Positions 17,436-27,809 are shown, counted from the first letter of the stretch. The stretch is DNA of 64,000 bases from an uncultured Acholeplasmatales bacterium (GCA_944324705.1 CALUXI010000002.1:55221-119220), one strand, 5' to 3'. Numbers and translations are program-made. Notes: a model not told the origin generated them from the sequence alone.

Positions 17436-18779
17436 TTATTCCATAACAAATTTATTGCCATCTAAATGAAAATTATAAACAGAAGATTTAACATCAAACT
17501 CTTCATTACTAATCCAAGTTGCTGTTTTATTAGTTAAATTATAAAGACTAGACCAACATGTACAACCATTGCCATCACTTACGCCATTAACTTTATCCCA
17601 ATTTCTTCTACCAACAAGTTCTAATAATTCTAAAGCTTTTGCTTCATCTTTTATTAAACCTTTAGTGTTTGTACCATCTGGATTGATAAAATTTTGAATA
17701 GCTGTATAACGGTCTAAACCACCCTTATTAGAACCTTCAGTATAATAAGCTGGAGTGATTATGAAATTAGTAATATATTGGAAATCATCCTTACTTTCAG
17801 TCCCAAGTTCAACAATACTATCATCACTTGAAATAGTAGTATATGTAGTATCTACATCTTTTAACATTTCTTTATCATAATCATTATTATTAAAATATAC
17901 TTTTAATACTCTCTTTGAGCCATCTAAATCATTATCACTATCACCATCAACAGGAACCCATTCTAAAATAGCTGAAGTCCCACTAGCATCCGCTACCATA
18001 TAATGGAATGATGTGTTTGCACTATCATGTAAATCATATTGACTAACTAATTTAACTGCTTCTTCAACACTACCTGCATAATCTAAAATCATTCTTAACA
18101 TAGTTGTAGATGTTAAATCTGGTCTATCTGTAGTTTGATTAGTTGAAGTAGCCCCTAATTCATCATGAGGGCCTTGATAAGACATATAAATACCGCAAGA
18201 AACACCAGCCGCGTTAATACCATCAAGTGGTGCATAAGGGGCAGCTAAACATAATACTTTATCTACTAAACCTAGTTCAGTACCAAGTTTAACACCTAGG
18301 AAACCTAAATCAACACTGCTCATTGTAGCATAACGACCAGTCTTTTCATCACCTTCAGTTAAAACTAACATTGCTGTAGTCATAGAAAAATCATAATTAC
18401 GACCAAATAAACGTTCGTCGTTTTCTGTAACTGCTGTAAAAGATGAACAAGCTATTGTTGGGGCTTCAATAGTTAAAGGAATAATACCTTTAGTAATATT
18501 ATCAACAATATGATCAATTAATTCTTGGTCATTTGAAGCTCCACCATTATCTAAGAAATCTTTAAAATAATAGTCACCTTTCATTTCCATCTTATAAACC
18601 GGACCTGAGTTGTTTTCACTTTTTGCATCTACTAATTTTTCAATAGACATAACTGATCTTATTTCTTTATTCCATACCCCGAAAATGACTACTCCTAGAA
18701 TTAAGATTAATCCAACAATTGATAAAACAGTTATTAATGTAATCTTCTTCCATAATTCCATTTTTTTCTTTTCTTTCAT
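17436..18779 (-). CDS. Membrane-anchored choloylglycine hydrolase / C45-like linear amide hydrolase
   Basis: A 447-residue protein with one N-terminal membrane helix (about 13-35), a roughly 70-residue linker and an Ntn-hydrolase domain. That domain begins at ACSSFTA (C111), followed by RNYDFSM and the GINAAGVSCG strand typical of choloylglycine/penicillin-acylase-like enzymes. In this superfamily the cysteine must become the N-terminus, so maturation by cleavage before C111 is expected. It would act outside the membrane on linear amides (conjugated bile acids, N-acyl amino acids, beta-lactams or signalling molecules); the substrate is not known. GGTGAGG precedes the ATG. Confidence 0.8.
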   Translation of the reverse strand: MKEKKKMELWKKITLITVLSIVGLILILGVVIFGVWNKEIRSVMSIEKLVDAKSENNSGPVYKMEMKGDYYFKDFLDNGGASNDQELIDHIVDNITKGIIPLTIEAPTIACSSFTAVTENDERLFGRNYDFSMTTAMLVLTEGDEKTGRYATMSSVDLGFLGVKLGTELGLVDKVLCLAAPYAPLDGINAAGVSCGIYMSYQGPHDELGATSTNQTTDRPDLTSTTMLRMILDYAGSVEEAVKLVSQYDLHDSANTSFHYMVADASGTSAILEWVPVDGDSDNDLDGSKRVLKVYFNNNDYDKEMLKDVDTTYTTISSDDSIVELGTESKDDFQYITNFIITPAYYTEGSNKGGLDRYTAIQNFINPDGTNTKGLIKDEAKALELLELVGRRNWDKVNGVSDGNGCTCWSSLYNLTNKTATWISNEEFDVKSSVYNFHLDGNKFVME

Positions 18780-18865
18780 AATTTTTACCTCACCATTATT
18801 TTTTCAAATAACTGTTAAAATTATATCTATTTTTGATATATTGTCAAGTTTTATTTTCTTTAATA

Positions 18866-18888
18866 TATAAAAACGGCTTAATAAAGCC
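18866..18888 (-). terminator. Terminator of the large lipoprotein gene
   Basis: GGCTT/AAGCC stem (18875-18879 with 18884-18888) followed on the minus strand by GTTTTT. Confidence 0.55.
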
Positions 18889-18891
18889 ATA

Positions 18892-21165
18892 TTATTTATT
18901 TAAATTAATAGGTATATAAACATCAATAATAGATTTAACATATAAATAAACTATATCTTCATTAACTATTAACTTAGCATTATTATAATTAATATCATAA
19001 ATATAATTAAAATAATTCTTATAAATTATATCTATATTAACTTTATTTAATAACTCATTTAAACTAACATCAGTAATGCCATCTGTAAGAATAATGTTAT
19101 TATCATTATAACTTTTTAAATAATAATTATCTAATACACTTATATCATAATTTATAATATTAAGATTACTTCTATCATATACTAAATAATTAAAATAAAC
19201 TAAACTATCATTATAAATAAAATAACCTATATTTAAATCACTTTCATTATTGCTAAATACTACATTGTCTAAAGTTAATTTGACATCAACAATAGAACCA
19301 TCAACATATAATAATTTATACTGAGATTTTAGATAATTTAATCTTTCTTCAATCGTTTGGGATTTATCAAAAAATATAACTTCATTATTATAATTTAAAA
19401 TATTTAATTTAGCTTTGTTATTTAAATTTAATTTAATTAAATCTATTAAATTTTCTATTTTTAATAAATCTTCTTCCTTTAAATTATTAAAATCCATATT
19501 ATTAAAAATATTAATAACTTCTTCAACAAATAAATCTTTATTAGCTAAATTACCTTTATTAATAAAATCATCATAAATATAACCTAATATTATCTTAAAA
19601 TTTGGATCATCATAAACATTTATAATTAATGATTTAAAATAATTAATTGTTTCAATTATTACATTATAATCAACTGCTATATTACCTTCTAACATATCAT
19701 AAATATCACTTATATTTAATAAGAACTTACTATCTACTTCATCTAAAAAATCAATAAAACTTAAAGGATAATTTAGTAATAATTTTAAAGTGTTTAAATA
19801 TGTATTAAGTTTTTTATAGCTTATATTATTAAAATATGGTATTAATAAATATAAATGTTCTTTAAGATAATTAAGATCTAAATTATGATAAATATATTCT
19901 ATTACATTAGCTAAACTATGACTAAAATCTATAATATCAGATGGTAAAATATCTAAATTATAACTATATTTAACATATATTTTTAATAAAATAGATAAAT
20001 CATTAACATTTAATTTAACTAAAGTATTTAAAATAATATAATTAAAATTAGCCAATTCAATAACATAATTATCTAAATTATCATAATCATATTTATTTAA
20101 CAAATCACTGATAAAATCACTTAATTCATTATTTTGATCCAAATAATTATTTAAACTACTGTTATCTATACTTAAACTAGCTTCTAAATAATATTTATAA
20201 AAACTGGCTAAAATGTTAGGATTTATAATATCTAACAACTCATCTAATAAAAGTTTTATTTCTTCTATTTTATTATTATTTAAAATATTTAATATATCAT
20301 TAGGAGCTTTTTTTATTTCTAAATATGGCACTAACAATTCTTTTAAAATACTACTTAAATTTAAAACATCACTATCTGTTAAACCACTAGATTCTACGGC
20401 TGATATTAATGATTTAAAATTATCTTTATTTAATTCTTCTTGATTTAATTCTTTATATAAATCTTTATTTTCCTTAATATAATTAAATAATTCATCTAAA
20501 TTAATATCATAATCATTATTTTTAATAATATTATAAATAGCTATTAATTCTAAAATATTATCTTCATTAATGTTAGTTCTATCCTTTAATTCTAAATGTT
20601 TAATATCTGTACTAACTATAATTTTCTTTACTACATAATAATCATTATATCTTATGCTTATTAAATGTTCTCCAACTTCTTCAGTATCAAAATTAGATAA
20701 CATTGAAACTTCTATCGGTACAATCTTTGTAGTTTTATCATTATAGGTTATTTTTAAATTTCCACCTTTAAATTTTTCTCTTAAATAATATTCTTCTTGA
20801 AAATCTATTACTTCAATATTAGTTATTTTTATTTCTTGTCTTTCTATTATTAAATTATAAGTTTTATTAAAATCATCATTATAAATATATAAACAATAAC
20901 TATTAAGACCTACTTCTAATACTAATTCATCATTTAATTACGTTTCTAAATTTGAATCACTATATATTTTAAAACTATAATTATCATTTACTTTTATATT
21001 ATTAATTAAAAAAGAATTTTCATTATATGGCACTATAATAGTTACTTTATCATCATTTATTTCATAATCATAATTAGTAATTTCTTTAATTAAGTTAGTT
21101 TCTTTATTACAAGAAACAATAGGAAATATTAAAATTATTAAAAATAAAAACAAAATCTTTTTCAT
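18892..21165 (-). pseudogene. Large Asn-rich lipoprotein interrupted by an in-frame TAA
   Basis: A single frame of 757 codons with one TAA at 20938-20940 (codon 76). The N-terminus is a lipoprotein signal with lipobox PIVSC. Around the stop the sequence reads as a continuous beta-sandwich-like domain (LNDELVLEVGLN follows immediately). The remaining 600 residues are rich in Asn, Ile and Leu, look helical, and match no family I recognise. Unless the TAA is read through, only a 75-residue lipoprotein is made; an internal ATG at 20703 could make a cytoplasmic C-terminal fragment. Probably a recently broken surface lipoprotein. Confidence 0.65.
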
Positions 21166-21191
21166 TTTATCACTCTACCATCTTATAAAAA

Positions 21192-21267
21192 TGGCGCTCC
21201 CGGTGTGACTTGAACACACGACTTCAACCTTCGGAGGGTTGCACTCTATCCCCTGAGTTACGAGAGC
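21192..21267 (-). tRNA. tRNA-Arg (CCG)
   Basis: Full cloverleaf: acceptor GCTCTCG/CGGGAGC, anticodon stem CAACC/GGTTG around loop CTCCGAA, T-loop TTCAAGT, encoded CCA. It reads the rare CGG codon. Confidence 0.93.
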
Positions 21268-21302
21268 ACACAAAGAATTATACTTGATTTATTAAATTAA
21301 AT

Positions 21303-21620
21303 CTAGTATAAAGGAAACCTTTTATTTGTATATTCACTAACTTTTACATATTCTGGTTTCAAAGAAAATTTAGAATCAAAATGATAAGTTTTGTTTACTG
21401 TATTAATATATACTTCCTTAATTAAATATCTTTCTGCTAATTCAATATAAAATACATCTTTCTTTTTAGATGCTTGACCTAATGTCTTTTTTAATTTAGC
21501 AATGCTAAAAACTATTTTTTCTTTTATATTTATTTAAATACTTTTTAAAATAACTATTGCTTCAAATATATAATTTTTAATATCCTCACTTATGTTATCA
21601 GCAAATATTATATTTTCCAT
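21303..21620 (-). pseudogene. Small unknown gene with an in-frame TAA
   Basis: A 106-codon frame opening with ATG (MENIIFADNISEDIKNY) and interrupted by TAA at codon 29. It then continues in frame through KLKKTLGQASKKKDVFYIE to a stop at 21303. The lysine-rich composition and uninterrupted second part suggest a real gene recently lost. I recognise no family. Confidence 0.4.
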
Positions 21621-21629
21621 AACTTACCC

Positions 21630-22496
21630 CTATATATTTTTTATCAAATATTCTTTTAAGTTTATTTCATCTTGATTTAAAATTCTATTTTTTAAATAAA
21701 TAAGATAAATGTTTCTTTTTAAATTTAAATCATTAACTTTAATCTCTTTAATTAAATTACTATCTAAATAGCTTTTAACCGCAATCTTAGGTAAAATACC
21801 TAAACCTAAATTATGCTTAACAAAATCTAATAAACTTTGATTAGTAGATGCTTCACAAAAAGGTTCTACTTTAATTTGTTTATTTTTAAAAATATTATCA
21901 ACATATAATCTAGTTCCACTTAAATTTTCTCTTAATATTAGTGGTTCTTTAATTAATTCCTTGATTGTTATTTTATTGTTTATTTTATAATCATTGCTTG
22001 CTATAACTATTAATTCATCTTCTTTTATTTTTATTTTATTAATGCTGTCATCATTAACTTCTGATTCAATTATACCAAAATCAAAATCTCCATTAGCTAT
22101 GCCATCTATTATTTTTGATGATATTAAAATATTAAAATGCAGATTGAATTTATCTTTAAACCTATAATTATAAATAGCTTTAGCTAAGTTATTTTCTCCG
22201 ACACTTAAACTGCAGGCAATATTTAATTTTGGCTTAATTGAAAGATTATTTGCCTTAATTTCAAACAAAGTAACATCATTAATTATTTGTTTAGCATAAA
22301 GCATTAATTCTTTACCTTCTTCGGTTAATATTAATCTTTGTTTAATTCTTTTAAATAATTTAATATTATATTCACTTTCTAATTCTTTAATAGCTAAACT
22401 AACTGAAGGTTGAGCTAAGAACATATCATCAGCTGTTTTTGTAACATTTAAACTTTTAGCTACATTTAAAAAAATTTTTAATTGTCTAATATTCAT
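21630..22496 (-). CDS. LysR-family transcriptional regulator
   Basis: A 288-residue LysR protein. The N-terminal winged helix is at residues 1-60 (MNIRQLKIFLNVA, TKTADDMFLAQPSVSLAIKELE); a periplasmic-binding-like effector domain follows (about 90-285). It is divergent from the chromate-transporter pair across a 94-bp region and is probably its regulator. AGGTGT precedes the ATG. Confidence 0.87.
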   Translation of the reverse strand: MNIRQLKIFLNVAKSLNVTKTADDMFLAQPSVSLAIKELESEYNIKLFKRIKQRLILTEEGKELMLYAKQIINDVTLFEIKANNLSIKPKLNIACSLSVGENNLAKAIYNYRFKDKFNLHFNILISSKIIDGIANGDFDFGIIESEVNDDSINKIKIKEDELIVIASNDYKINNKITIKELIKEPLILRENLSGTRLYVDNIFKNKQIKVEPFCEASTNQSLLDFVKHNLGLGILPKIAVKSYLDSNLIKEIKVNDLNLKRNIYLIYLKNRILNQDEINLKEYLIKNI

Positions 22497-22590
22497 TTTA
22501 ACACCTATAATAATTTTATTATTAACTTTATAATATTATACTATTTTTATTATATATTAAAAAGAGGTATTATATTGGTTGAGGGATATT

Positions 22591-23166
22591 ATGATATATT
22601 TAGAATTATTTTGGACATTTTTTAAATTAGGTCTTTTTACTTTTGGTGGCGGTTATGCTATGATAGGGCAATTAAAAGATGTTGTTGTTGAAAAGAAAAA
22701 GTGGGTCACAAATGATGAATTATTAGAGATTTGTGCAATTGCAGAATCTACACCCGGACCGATAGCTATTAATTTAAGTACTTATATTGGTTATAAAAAC
22801 AAAAAAATACTTGGTAGTTTAGTTTCTACTTTAGGCGTTGTCTTGCCTAGCTTTATCGTCATTTTTATAATTTCATTATTCTTAGAAGCATTTATGCAAA
22901 ATAAATATGTGCAATATGCTTTTGTTGGCATTAATGCTTGTGTGGCTTTTATGATTATTAAGGCAGGTATTGATTTGTTTATTTCTTTAAAGAAAAGTTG
23001 GTGGCAAATTTTACTAACTATAATAGTTATTGCTTTAATGATTATTTTTAAACTATTTGATGTCAATTTTTCATCAATTTATTTAATTTTAATTGGAGCA
23101 TTTTTAGGTATAGTTATTTTAACTATTCAAAATAGTAAAACTTTAAAAGAAGGTGAAGAAAAATGA
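22591..23166 (+). CDS. chrA: Chromate transporter family protein, first half (CHR domain)
   Basis: A 191-residue single-CHR-domain membrane protein with the family motif FGGGYAMIGQLKD and AESTPGPIAINLSTYIGY near the N-terminus, and five or six membrane segments. Short CHR proteins work as pairs; the second half overlaps by four bases. Some export chromate, but in anaerobes the native substrate is uncertain. ATG 22591 is chosen with GAGGG upstream, rather than the TTG at 22579. Confidence 0.85.
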   Translation: MIYLELFWTFFKLGLFTFGGGYAMIGQLKDVVVEKKKWVTNDELLEICAIAESTPGPIAINLSTYIGYKNKKILGSLVSTLGVVLPSFIVIFIISLFLEAFMQNKYVQYAFVGINACVAFMIIKAGIDLFISLKKSWWQILLTIIVIALMIIFKLFDVNFSSIYLILIGAFLGIVILTIQNSKTLKEGEEK

Positions 23167-23741
23167 TATTTTGGGAACTATTTTACGAATTTTTCTTAAT
23201 TGGTCTTTTCACCTTTGGTGGCGGTTATGCTATGATACCATTAATCGAAGATGCCGTTTTAAAACATAATTGGTTAAGTGAGACTGATTTTATTAACTTT
23301 ATTGGAGTTTGTGAATCAACTCCTGGGCCCGTAGCTGTTAATATGGCAACCTATATTGGTTCAACCCAGGCTGGTATTTTAGGTAGTGCCGTAGCTACTA
23401 TTGCGGTAGTATTACCTAGTTTCATTATTATTGTTTTAATAGCTGCTGTATTAAAAAATATAATTAAAAATAAATATGTCATCAGAGCTTTAGAAGGAAT
23501 AAAAGCTGTTGTTTTAGGTCTTATTATAGCTACTGGTATAACTCTTCTTATTACTTGTTTAGGTTATGAAAGTTTAAATAGTTTTGATTTTGATTTTTTA
23601 TCTTTAATTTGTTTAGGTATCTTAGTTTTAATCTATTTAGGGATGTTTTTTATTTTTAAAAAGAAAATAAATACTATAACTTTAATATTAATTTCTATAG
23701 TTGTAGGAATTGCAGTCTGTGGCATTGCTAGTATAATATAA
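23163..23741 (+). CDS. chrA: Chromate transporter family protein, second half (CHR domain)
   Basis: A 192-residue CHR-domain partner of the preceding gene, with FGGGYAMIPLIED and CESTPGPVAVNMATYIGS, and five or six membrane segments in opposite expected topology. ATGA overlap with the upstream gene indicates coupled translation. Together they would form the two-subunit transporter. Confidence 0.85.
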   Translation: MIFWELFYEFFLIGLFTFGGGYAMIPLIEDAVLKHNWLSETDFINFIGVCESTPGPVAVNMATYIGSTQAGILGSAVATIAVVLPSFIIIVLIAAVLKNIIKNKYVIRALEGIKAVVLGLIIATGITLLITCLGYESLNSFDFDFLSLICLGILVLIYLGMFFIFKKKINTITLILISIVVGIAVCGIASII

Positions 23742-23766
23742 AAAGCCTTAGTTTAGGCTTTTTTTG
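23739..23766. terminator. Bidirectional terminator between chrA pair and hydrolase
   Basis: AAAAGCCT (23741-23748) pairs with AGGCTTTT (23755-23762), with T runs on both strands; it serves the convergent genes. Confidence 0.75.
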
Positions 23767-24451
23767 TAAATTCTCTTATATTATTTTTAATATATTCTCT
23801 TTCCTTTTCATCATAAATTACATGACCTGATTTATCAATTATAATACATTTTATATTTTGTTTTATATATTTTTCTATTTTGTAAGAAACCATTTCATCT
23901 TTTTTAGAATTAATAATTAAAATAGGTAAATTAAGTTTTAAAATATTTTTCTTAGCTCTATAACTTAGTCTAAATAAATCTACATAGCGAAAAGGCCATC
24001 TATAATATTTAAAAATATTTCTAGTTGGTTTAATAGAATAATATTTAGTCTTATTTAATAAATAAGAATTATTTTTAATATTAATTCTAAAGGCTACTCT
24101 AATTGCATCTTTCATACCTTTAATTTTAGGCTTAATTCTTAAAGGAATAGCTAGACATATTAATTTATCAATATTACCAGGATACTTGTAACAAAAATCT
24201 ATTAAAAGTAAACACCCCATTGAATGACCAATTGCATAAACTTCATCATGTTTACTTTTAACAAATAAAATTAAATTTTTAACATATTCTTGCCAAGACT
24301 TTAAACCGTTCTTACCAAAATTTAAAGCATCTTCGCCATGACCAGGTAAGTAAAAATTATAACATGTATAGTCTTCAAAGTAAGTTACTAAATCACTAAA
24401 TTGATAAGTAGTTTCTACGATACCATGAACAAAAACAATAGCTTTACTCAT
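23753..24451 (-). CDS. Alpha/beta hydrolase (lysophospholipase/esterase-like)
   Basis: A 232-residue alpha/beta hydrolase: oxyanion HG in FVHGIVE, nucleophile elbow GHSMG (about 84-88), acid in NSKKDEMVS, catalytic histidine in DKSGHVI. It probably cleaves esters or monoacylglycerols in the cytoplasm. It overlaps the end of the upstream glycosidase-like gene by eight bases. Confidence 0.85.
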   Translation of the reverse strand: MSKAIVFVHGIVETTYQFSDLVTYFEDYTCYNFYLPGHGEDALNFGKNGLKSWQEYVKNLILFVKSKHDEVYAIGHSMGCLLLIDFCYKYPGNIDKLICLAIPLRIKPKIKGMKDAIRVAFRINIKNNSYLLNKTKYYSIKPTRNIFKYYRWPFRYVDLFRLSYRAKKNILKLNLPILIINSKKDEMVSYKIEKYIKQNIKCIIIDKSGHVIYDEKEREYIKNNIREFTKKA

Positions 24452-26267
24452 CTATGTTTTCCTTAAACATATTATAACTGGCAATAAGAAAAGCCCCATT
24501 ACCTGGTAAATAAATAGGTAAAGTCATTTCATCCGGATATTGAATATTATGACCATTTTTCAAATATACATTTTTAGGATAATTAGCTTTTAACATCTTA
24601 ATTGCTTCTTCTTTTAAACCTAAATTATTATAAACCATAGCTAAACTTGGAAAATCCCAACCCCACATTGTATTTACTTGCCATGTCTTTAATACTTTAT
24701 TAATTGTGTTTAGCATAATATTTTTATCTATTCTATCTCCCGCAAAGAAACTATAAGGCATAATAGGTAAAGGATGATCAAAATTAAATTTAGTATATGT
24801 TTCTGTTGTATTAATATGCCCTTCATACGCATTATCATAAATATTAGGTTTAACTGCTTTTAGAACTATTTCTTCCATTTCTTTATTACCATAATTTAAT
24901 TTAATAGCCCAATTAAAAATATATCTAAAATATTCAACTTCAAAAATTGGCGAACGTAAAGTTTTAATATCATAAAATTCTTGGGCTGCAAGAAGTGGAT
25001 AATCTAAATAATATGTATCATTTTCTTTATAAAAGAAACTAACCAAACAAGCTAAAGTATCTCTAATTAAAATATTATATTTAGTTAAATCAAAATCTTT
25101 ATTTAATTCCTTAATGGTAAATAACATAAATAAGAGGTGAGGTTGTTGCCACATAAGTAAAGGTCCGATATTAGAAGGGGAATCAAGACCTGTCTCATCT
25201 GTCATCTTAGGCCACCTACAACCTTTAAAACCATTTAGTTCAGCCCTTTTTTTCGCTTCTTCATAAATAGTAAAGTAGTAATCTAAACTTGGAATAACCT
25301 CTTTATAACACCCATAATAAATTAAACCTAAATGATGCCATAAATGCATTTCTAAATGGAACTTGCCATACCAACTATTTAAAGTTAAACCTGTTTCACT
25401 AGGAGGTAAGGTTGCGCAAGAATTAATTTTAATTAAATATAAAGATAAAACTATTCTTCTATTTATTTCTTCATCTTTACTTAAATAAGGTTTAGCTCTA
25501 TTAAAGAAATCACTAACACTATAATATTCCCTTTTCTTACTTTCTATATTTAAACTTATATTCAAATTGTTATTACCTTTAAATTCTAAATAATTATCAA
25601 TAAGCTTAATTTCTCCATTAGTATTTACTAAAATCTTATCTTCCCGGTATTTGTCTTCTATTTTAATTAAATTATTAGTTAGACTTAATTCACCTGTAAA
25701 AATATCTTCTTTTCCTAATTTATTATAAGAAGGATCTTTAAAACTTAATCTAACACTTAAATCTTTATTTAATAAATTTGATTTAATTTCAATATTAATC
25801 TTATTACTATCTTGACTAACATAAGTTTTCACTTCTACTAATTCATCTCTAACTTTAAAACTAGAATAAAGAGTTGAAGTATATAAATCAAGTTCTTGAT
25901 TAATATCTTTAATATCATTTTTATTTAATCTTTTATCATTATAATAAAAAGCTAAATTAAACATATTATATTTAAAATAATTAGTTCTTAAAGCATCATA
26001 TTTAGCCTTTTCTTTATCACTAGTCATATAATAAACTTTACGATTATGTGCCTCATATTCTTCTAACTTGATATTACCTAAATCTTTTTTATGGGCAAAC
26101 TTTTCAAGCATAGTCATTAAAGAAATAACATTATAATCATTAACTAAAGTTTGTAAACCTGTAACATCACAAGTCATACATAAACTACCATTACCAACTG
26201 TTAAAGGTGATAAAATATCTAATTCATTATTTCTTACATTATATTTTTTTACTAATTCTTCTCTCAT
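24444..26267 (-). CDS. Putative (alpha/alpha)6-barrel glycoside hydrolase
   Basis: A 607-residue protein. The N-terminal beta-sandwich region begins with PLTVGNGSLCMTCDVTGLQT; a helical barrel follows with LPPSETGLTLNSWYGKFHLE, WHHLG, GFKGCRWPKM and MWQQPH. This layout resembles the six-hairpin (GH65/GH95-like) glycosidases. No signal peptide, so it is cytoplasmic. ATG 26267 is chosen with GAGGA upstream; in-frame codons further upstream lack a ribosome binding site. Exact family and substrate are not assigned. Confidence 0.65.
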   Translation of the reverse strand: MREELVKKYNVRNNELDILSPLTVGNGSLCMTCDVTGLQTLVNDYNVISLMTMLEKFAHKKDLGNIKLEEYEAHNRKVYYMTSDKEKAKYDALRTNYFKYNMFNLAFYYNDKRLNKNDIKDINQELDLYTSTLYSSFKVRDELVEVKTYVSQDSNKINIEIKSNLLNKDLSVRLSFKDPSYNKLGKEDIFTGELSLTNNLIKIEDKYREDKILVNTNGEIKLIDNYLEFKGNNNLNISLNIESKKREYYSVSDFFNRAKPYLSKDEEINRRIVLSLYLIKINSCATLPPSETGLTLNSWYGKFHLEMHLWHHLGLIYYGCYKEVIPSLDYYFTIYEEAKKRAELNGFKGCRWPKMTDETGLDSPSNIGPLLMWQQPHLLFMLFTIKELNKDFDLTKYNILIRDTLACLVSFFYKENDTYYLDYPLLAAQEFYDIKTLRSPIFEVEYFRYIFNWAIKLNYGNKEMEEIVLKAVKPNIYDNAYEGHINTTETYTKFNFDHPLPIMPYSFFAGDRIDKNIMLNTINKVLKTWQVNTMWGWDFPSLAMVYNNLGLKEEAIKMLKANYPKNVYLKNGHNIQYPDEMTLPIYLPGNGAFLIASYNMFKENIDE

Positions 26268-26326
26268 AATAAAAATCCTCACTCTTATATTATAAAACAT
26301 AATTAAGTTTACTAGCAATAAGAAAA

Positions 26327-26346
26327 AGTCCTATGTAAATAGGACT
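26327..26346 (-). terminator. Hairpin with minus-strand T-run
   Basis: AGTCCTA/TAGGACT arms (26327-26333 with 26340-26346) are followed on the minus strand by TTTTTCTT. It sits between divergent genes, so it may attenuate the glycosidase transcript rather than end a gene. Confidence 0.5.
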
Positions 26347-26347
26347 C

Positions 26348-26385
26348 ACAGACTGCTGACAATTATGACTTTGTCAACAGTCTGT
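26348..26385 (+). promoter_or_regulatory. 15-bp imperfect inverted repeat enclosing the WYL start codon
   Basis: Arms 26348-26362 and 26371-26385 (ACAGACTG...CAGTCTGT, one mismatch) enclose an eight-base loop that contains the ATG at 26365. It could be a WYL operator or an RNA hairpin that hides the start. Confidence 0.5.
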
Positions 26386-27357
26386 CCTCATAGTGTATAT
26401 GAGGTTTTAATTAAGGATTGTAGTGATTTTAAAATATTACATAATGATAATACTAATAACAATAATTTGTTTTTAAATTTGTTAATAACTAATTATTATG
26501 AAGAATTTTCTAAGTCTGATCAAAAACTAAATAAGGATTTACTAAAAGCAATTAATCAAATACCCGAAAAAGATAAAACTGAGGTTTTAAAAAATATAAT
26601 TAAAGCTTTTAACACAAATAATATAATTGATACTCCTAAAGAAAAAACTAAAGTTATAGCTTTTAAACCAACTAAAATGAGTAATAAAGATATTATTTAT
26701 ATTAATAATTATTTAATTAATGATGAATCTATTTCTTCTTTTTATCGCAGATTATTAATTAGTTACACTAAAAAAATTAAGAATGAGAGAGAAAAAATCA
26801 TTTTTAAAGATAACTATAATTTATTAATTAAAGCTATTAATGATGATGTAAAAGTATGTTTGACTCTTAAAAGTAAACAATTGTATAAAGATGTTAGTAT
26901 TTATGATATTAAAACTCCTAAAGATGAATTTTATAATTACGTTTTGATTAGCTCTAAAAACAATCCTATAACGTTAAGACTATCTAATATTAGTAATGTT
27001 ATATTATTGCCAGATAAAAGAGCCTTTGATGATAAAATAATAAATATCTTTAATAAACAAATTAAATATGGAGTTCAATATAATGTAAGCAAGAAGGAGA
27101 TTTTACCTATTAAAATTAAACTAACTCCACAAGGAATTAAATTATATGAAAAAATTTATTTGTATCGCCCTGAATATGATAGTCATGAGGGAGACATTTA
27201 TACTTTCCTAGGTCCATATGAACAAATATTACATTATTTTAAGAGATTTGGCGATGATGCCATTATTTTAGAACCTGAAAATTTAAGAATAACAATGCGT
27301 AATTTCTACTATTTTGCCAATAAAGCCTATAAATCAATTGAAAAGCCTAAAGATTAA
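26365..27357 (+). CDS. WYL-domain transcriptional regulator
   Basis: A 330-residue protein. The N-terminal 25 residues resemble a ribbon-helix-helix strand (VYEVLIKDCSDF), then a lysine-rich helical region. The C-terminal 120 residues look like a WYL fold (FDDKIINIFNKQIKYGVQYNV to LEPENLRITMRNFYYFANKAY). WYL proteins bind ligands, often nucleotides, and control defence or metabolic genes. No clear ribosome binding site precedes ATG 26365, which lies in a hairpin loop. The real start could be a downstream codon. Confidence 0.65.
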   Translation: MTLSTVCPHSVYEVLIKDCSDFKILHNDNTNNNNLFLNLLITNYYEEFSKSDQKLNKDLLKAINQIPEKDKTEVLKNIIKAFNTNNIIDTPKEKTKVIAFKPTKMSNKDIIYINNYLINDESISSFYRRLLISYTKKIKNEREKIIFKDNYNLLIKAINDDVKVCLTLKSKQLYKDVSIYDIKTPKDEFYNYVLISSKNNPITLRLSNISNVILLPDKRAFDDKIINIFNKQIKYGVQYNVSKKEILPIKIKLTPQGIKLYEKIYLYRPEYDSHEGDIYTFLGPYEQILHYFKRFGDDAIILEPENLRITMRNFYYFANKAYKSIEKPKD

Positions 27358-27387
27358 CGATATAATTAAACTAAAGGGGGGGATTAT

Positions 27388-27799
27388 ATGGCTTATTGTC
27401 GTAAATGTGGTAACATGATCCCTGATACTTCTACTTATTGCACGCATTGTGGGAATCCAACTAGTCCTAGTGCTCAAACTAAACCTAACCAACAAGGATT
27501 AGAAACAGCTATCAAAGTTATGTTTTTTATTTCTTATATACCTTAATATCGGTCCGATGTTTATAGCAGTAGCTTTTTTATGTTTAATTATTATGGGCTT
27601 AACTCTATATGCTATCTTGCCATTTAGTTTAGTCTTTTTATTTGTTTTAATACCTTTGACTTGGATGATTCCAATGCATGTTTATTGTGTTAGAAAATTA
27701 AATAATAAAGAACCTATTAGTTTAGGGTTTAAAATTTGTACTTTAATTATTATTAATGTAGTGCTTGGAGTTTTGTTAATTTGTCATGATGATGATTAG
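27388..27799 (+). pseudogene. Zinc-ribbon membrane protein, frameshifted
   Basis: The first frame (27388-27546) encodes a zinc ribbon with CRKCG and CTHCG and then stops. The next frame (27557-27799) encodes two or three membrane helices and ends GVLLICHDDD. Removing one T from the T6 run at 27521-27526 joins them into one protein with the same architecture as the intact neighbour at 27810. A strong GGGGGGAT precedes the ATG. Either a recent frameshift or a slippage-prone site. Confidence 0.75.
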
Positions 27800-27809
27800 G
27801 AGGTAAAAT

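Noticed and set aside
2800..20940. Reassignment of TAA as a sense codon
   Set aside because: rpsB and most other intact genes terminate at TAA; only a few accessory genes have internal TAA, which fits mutation.
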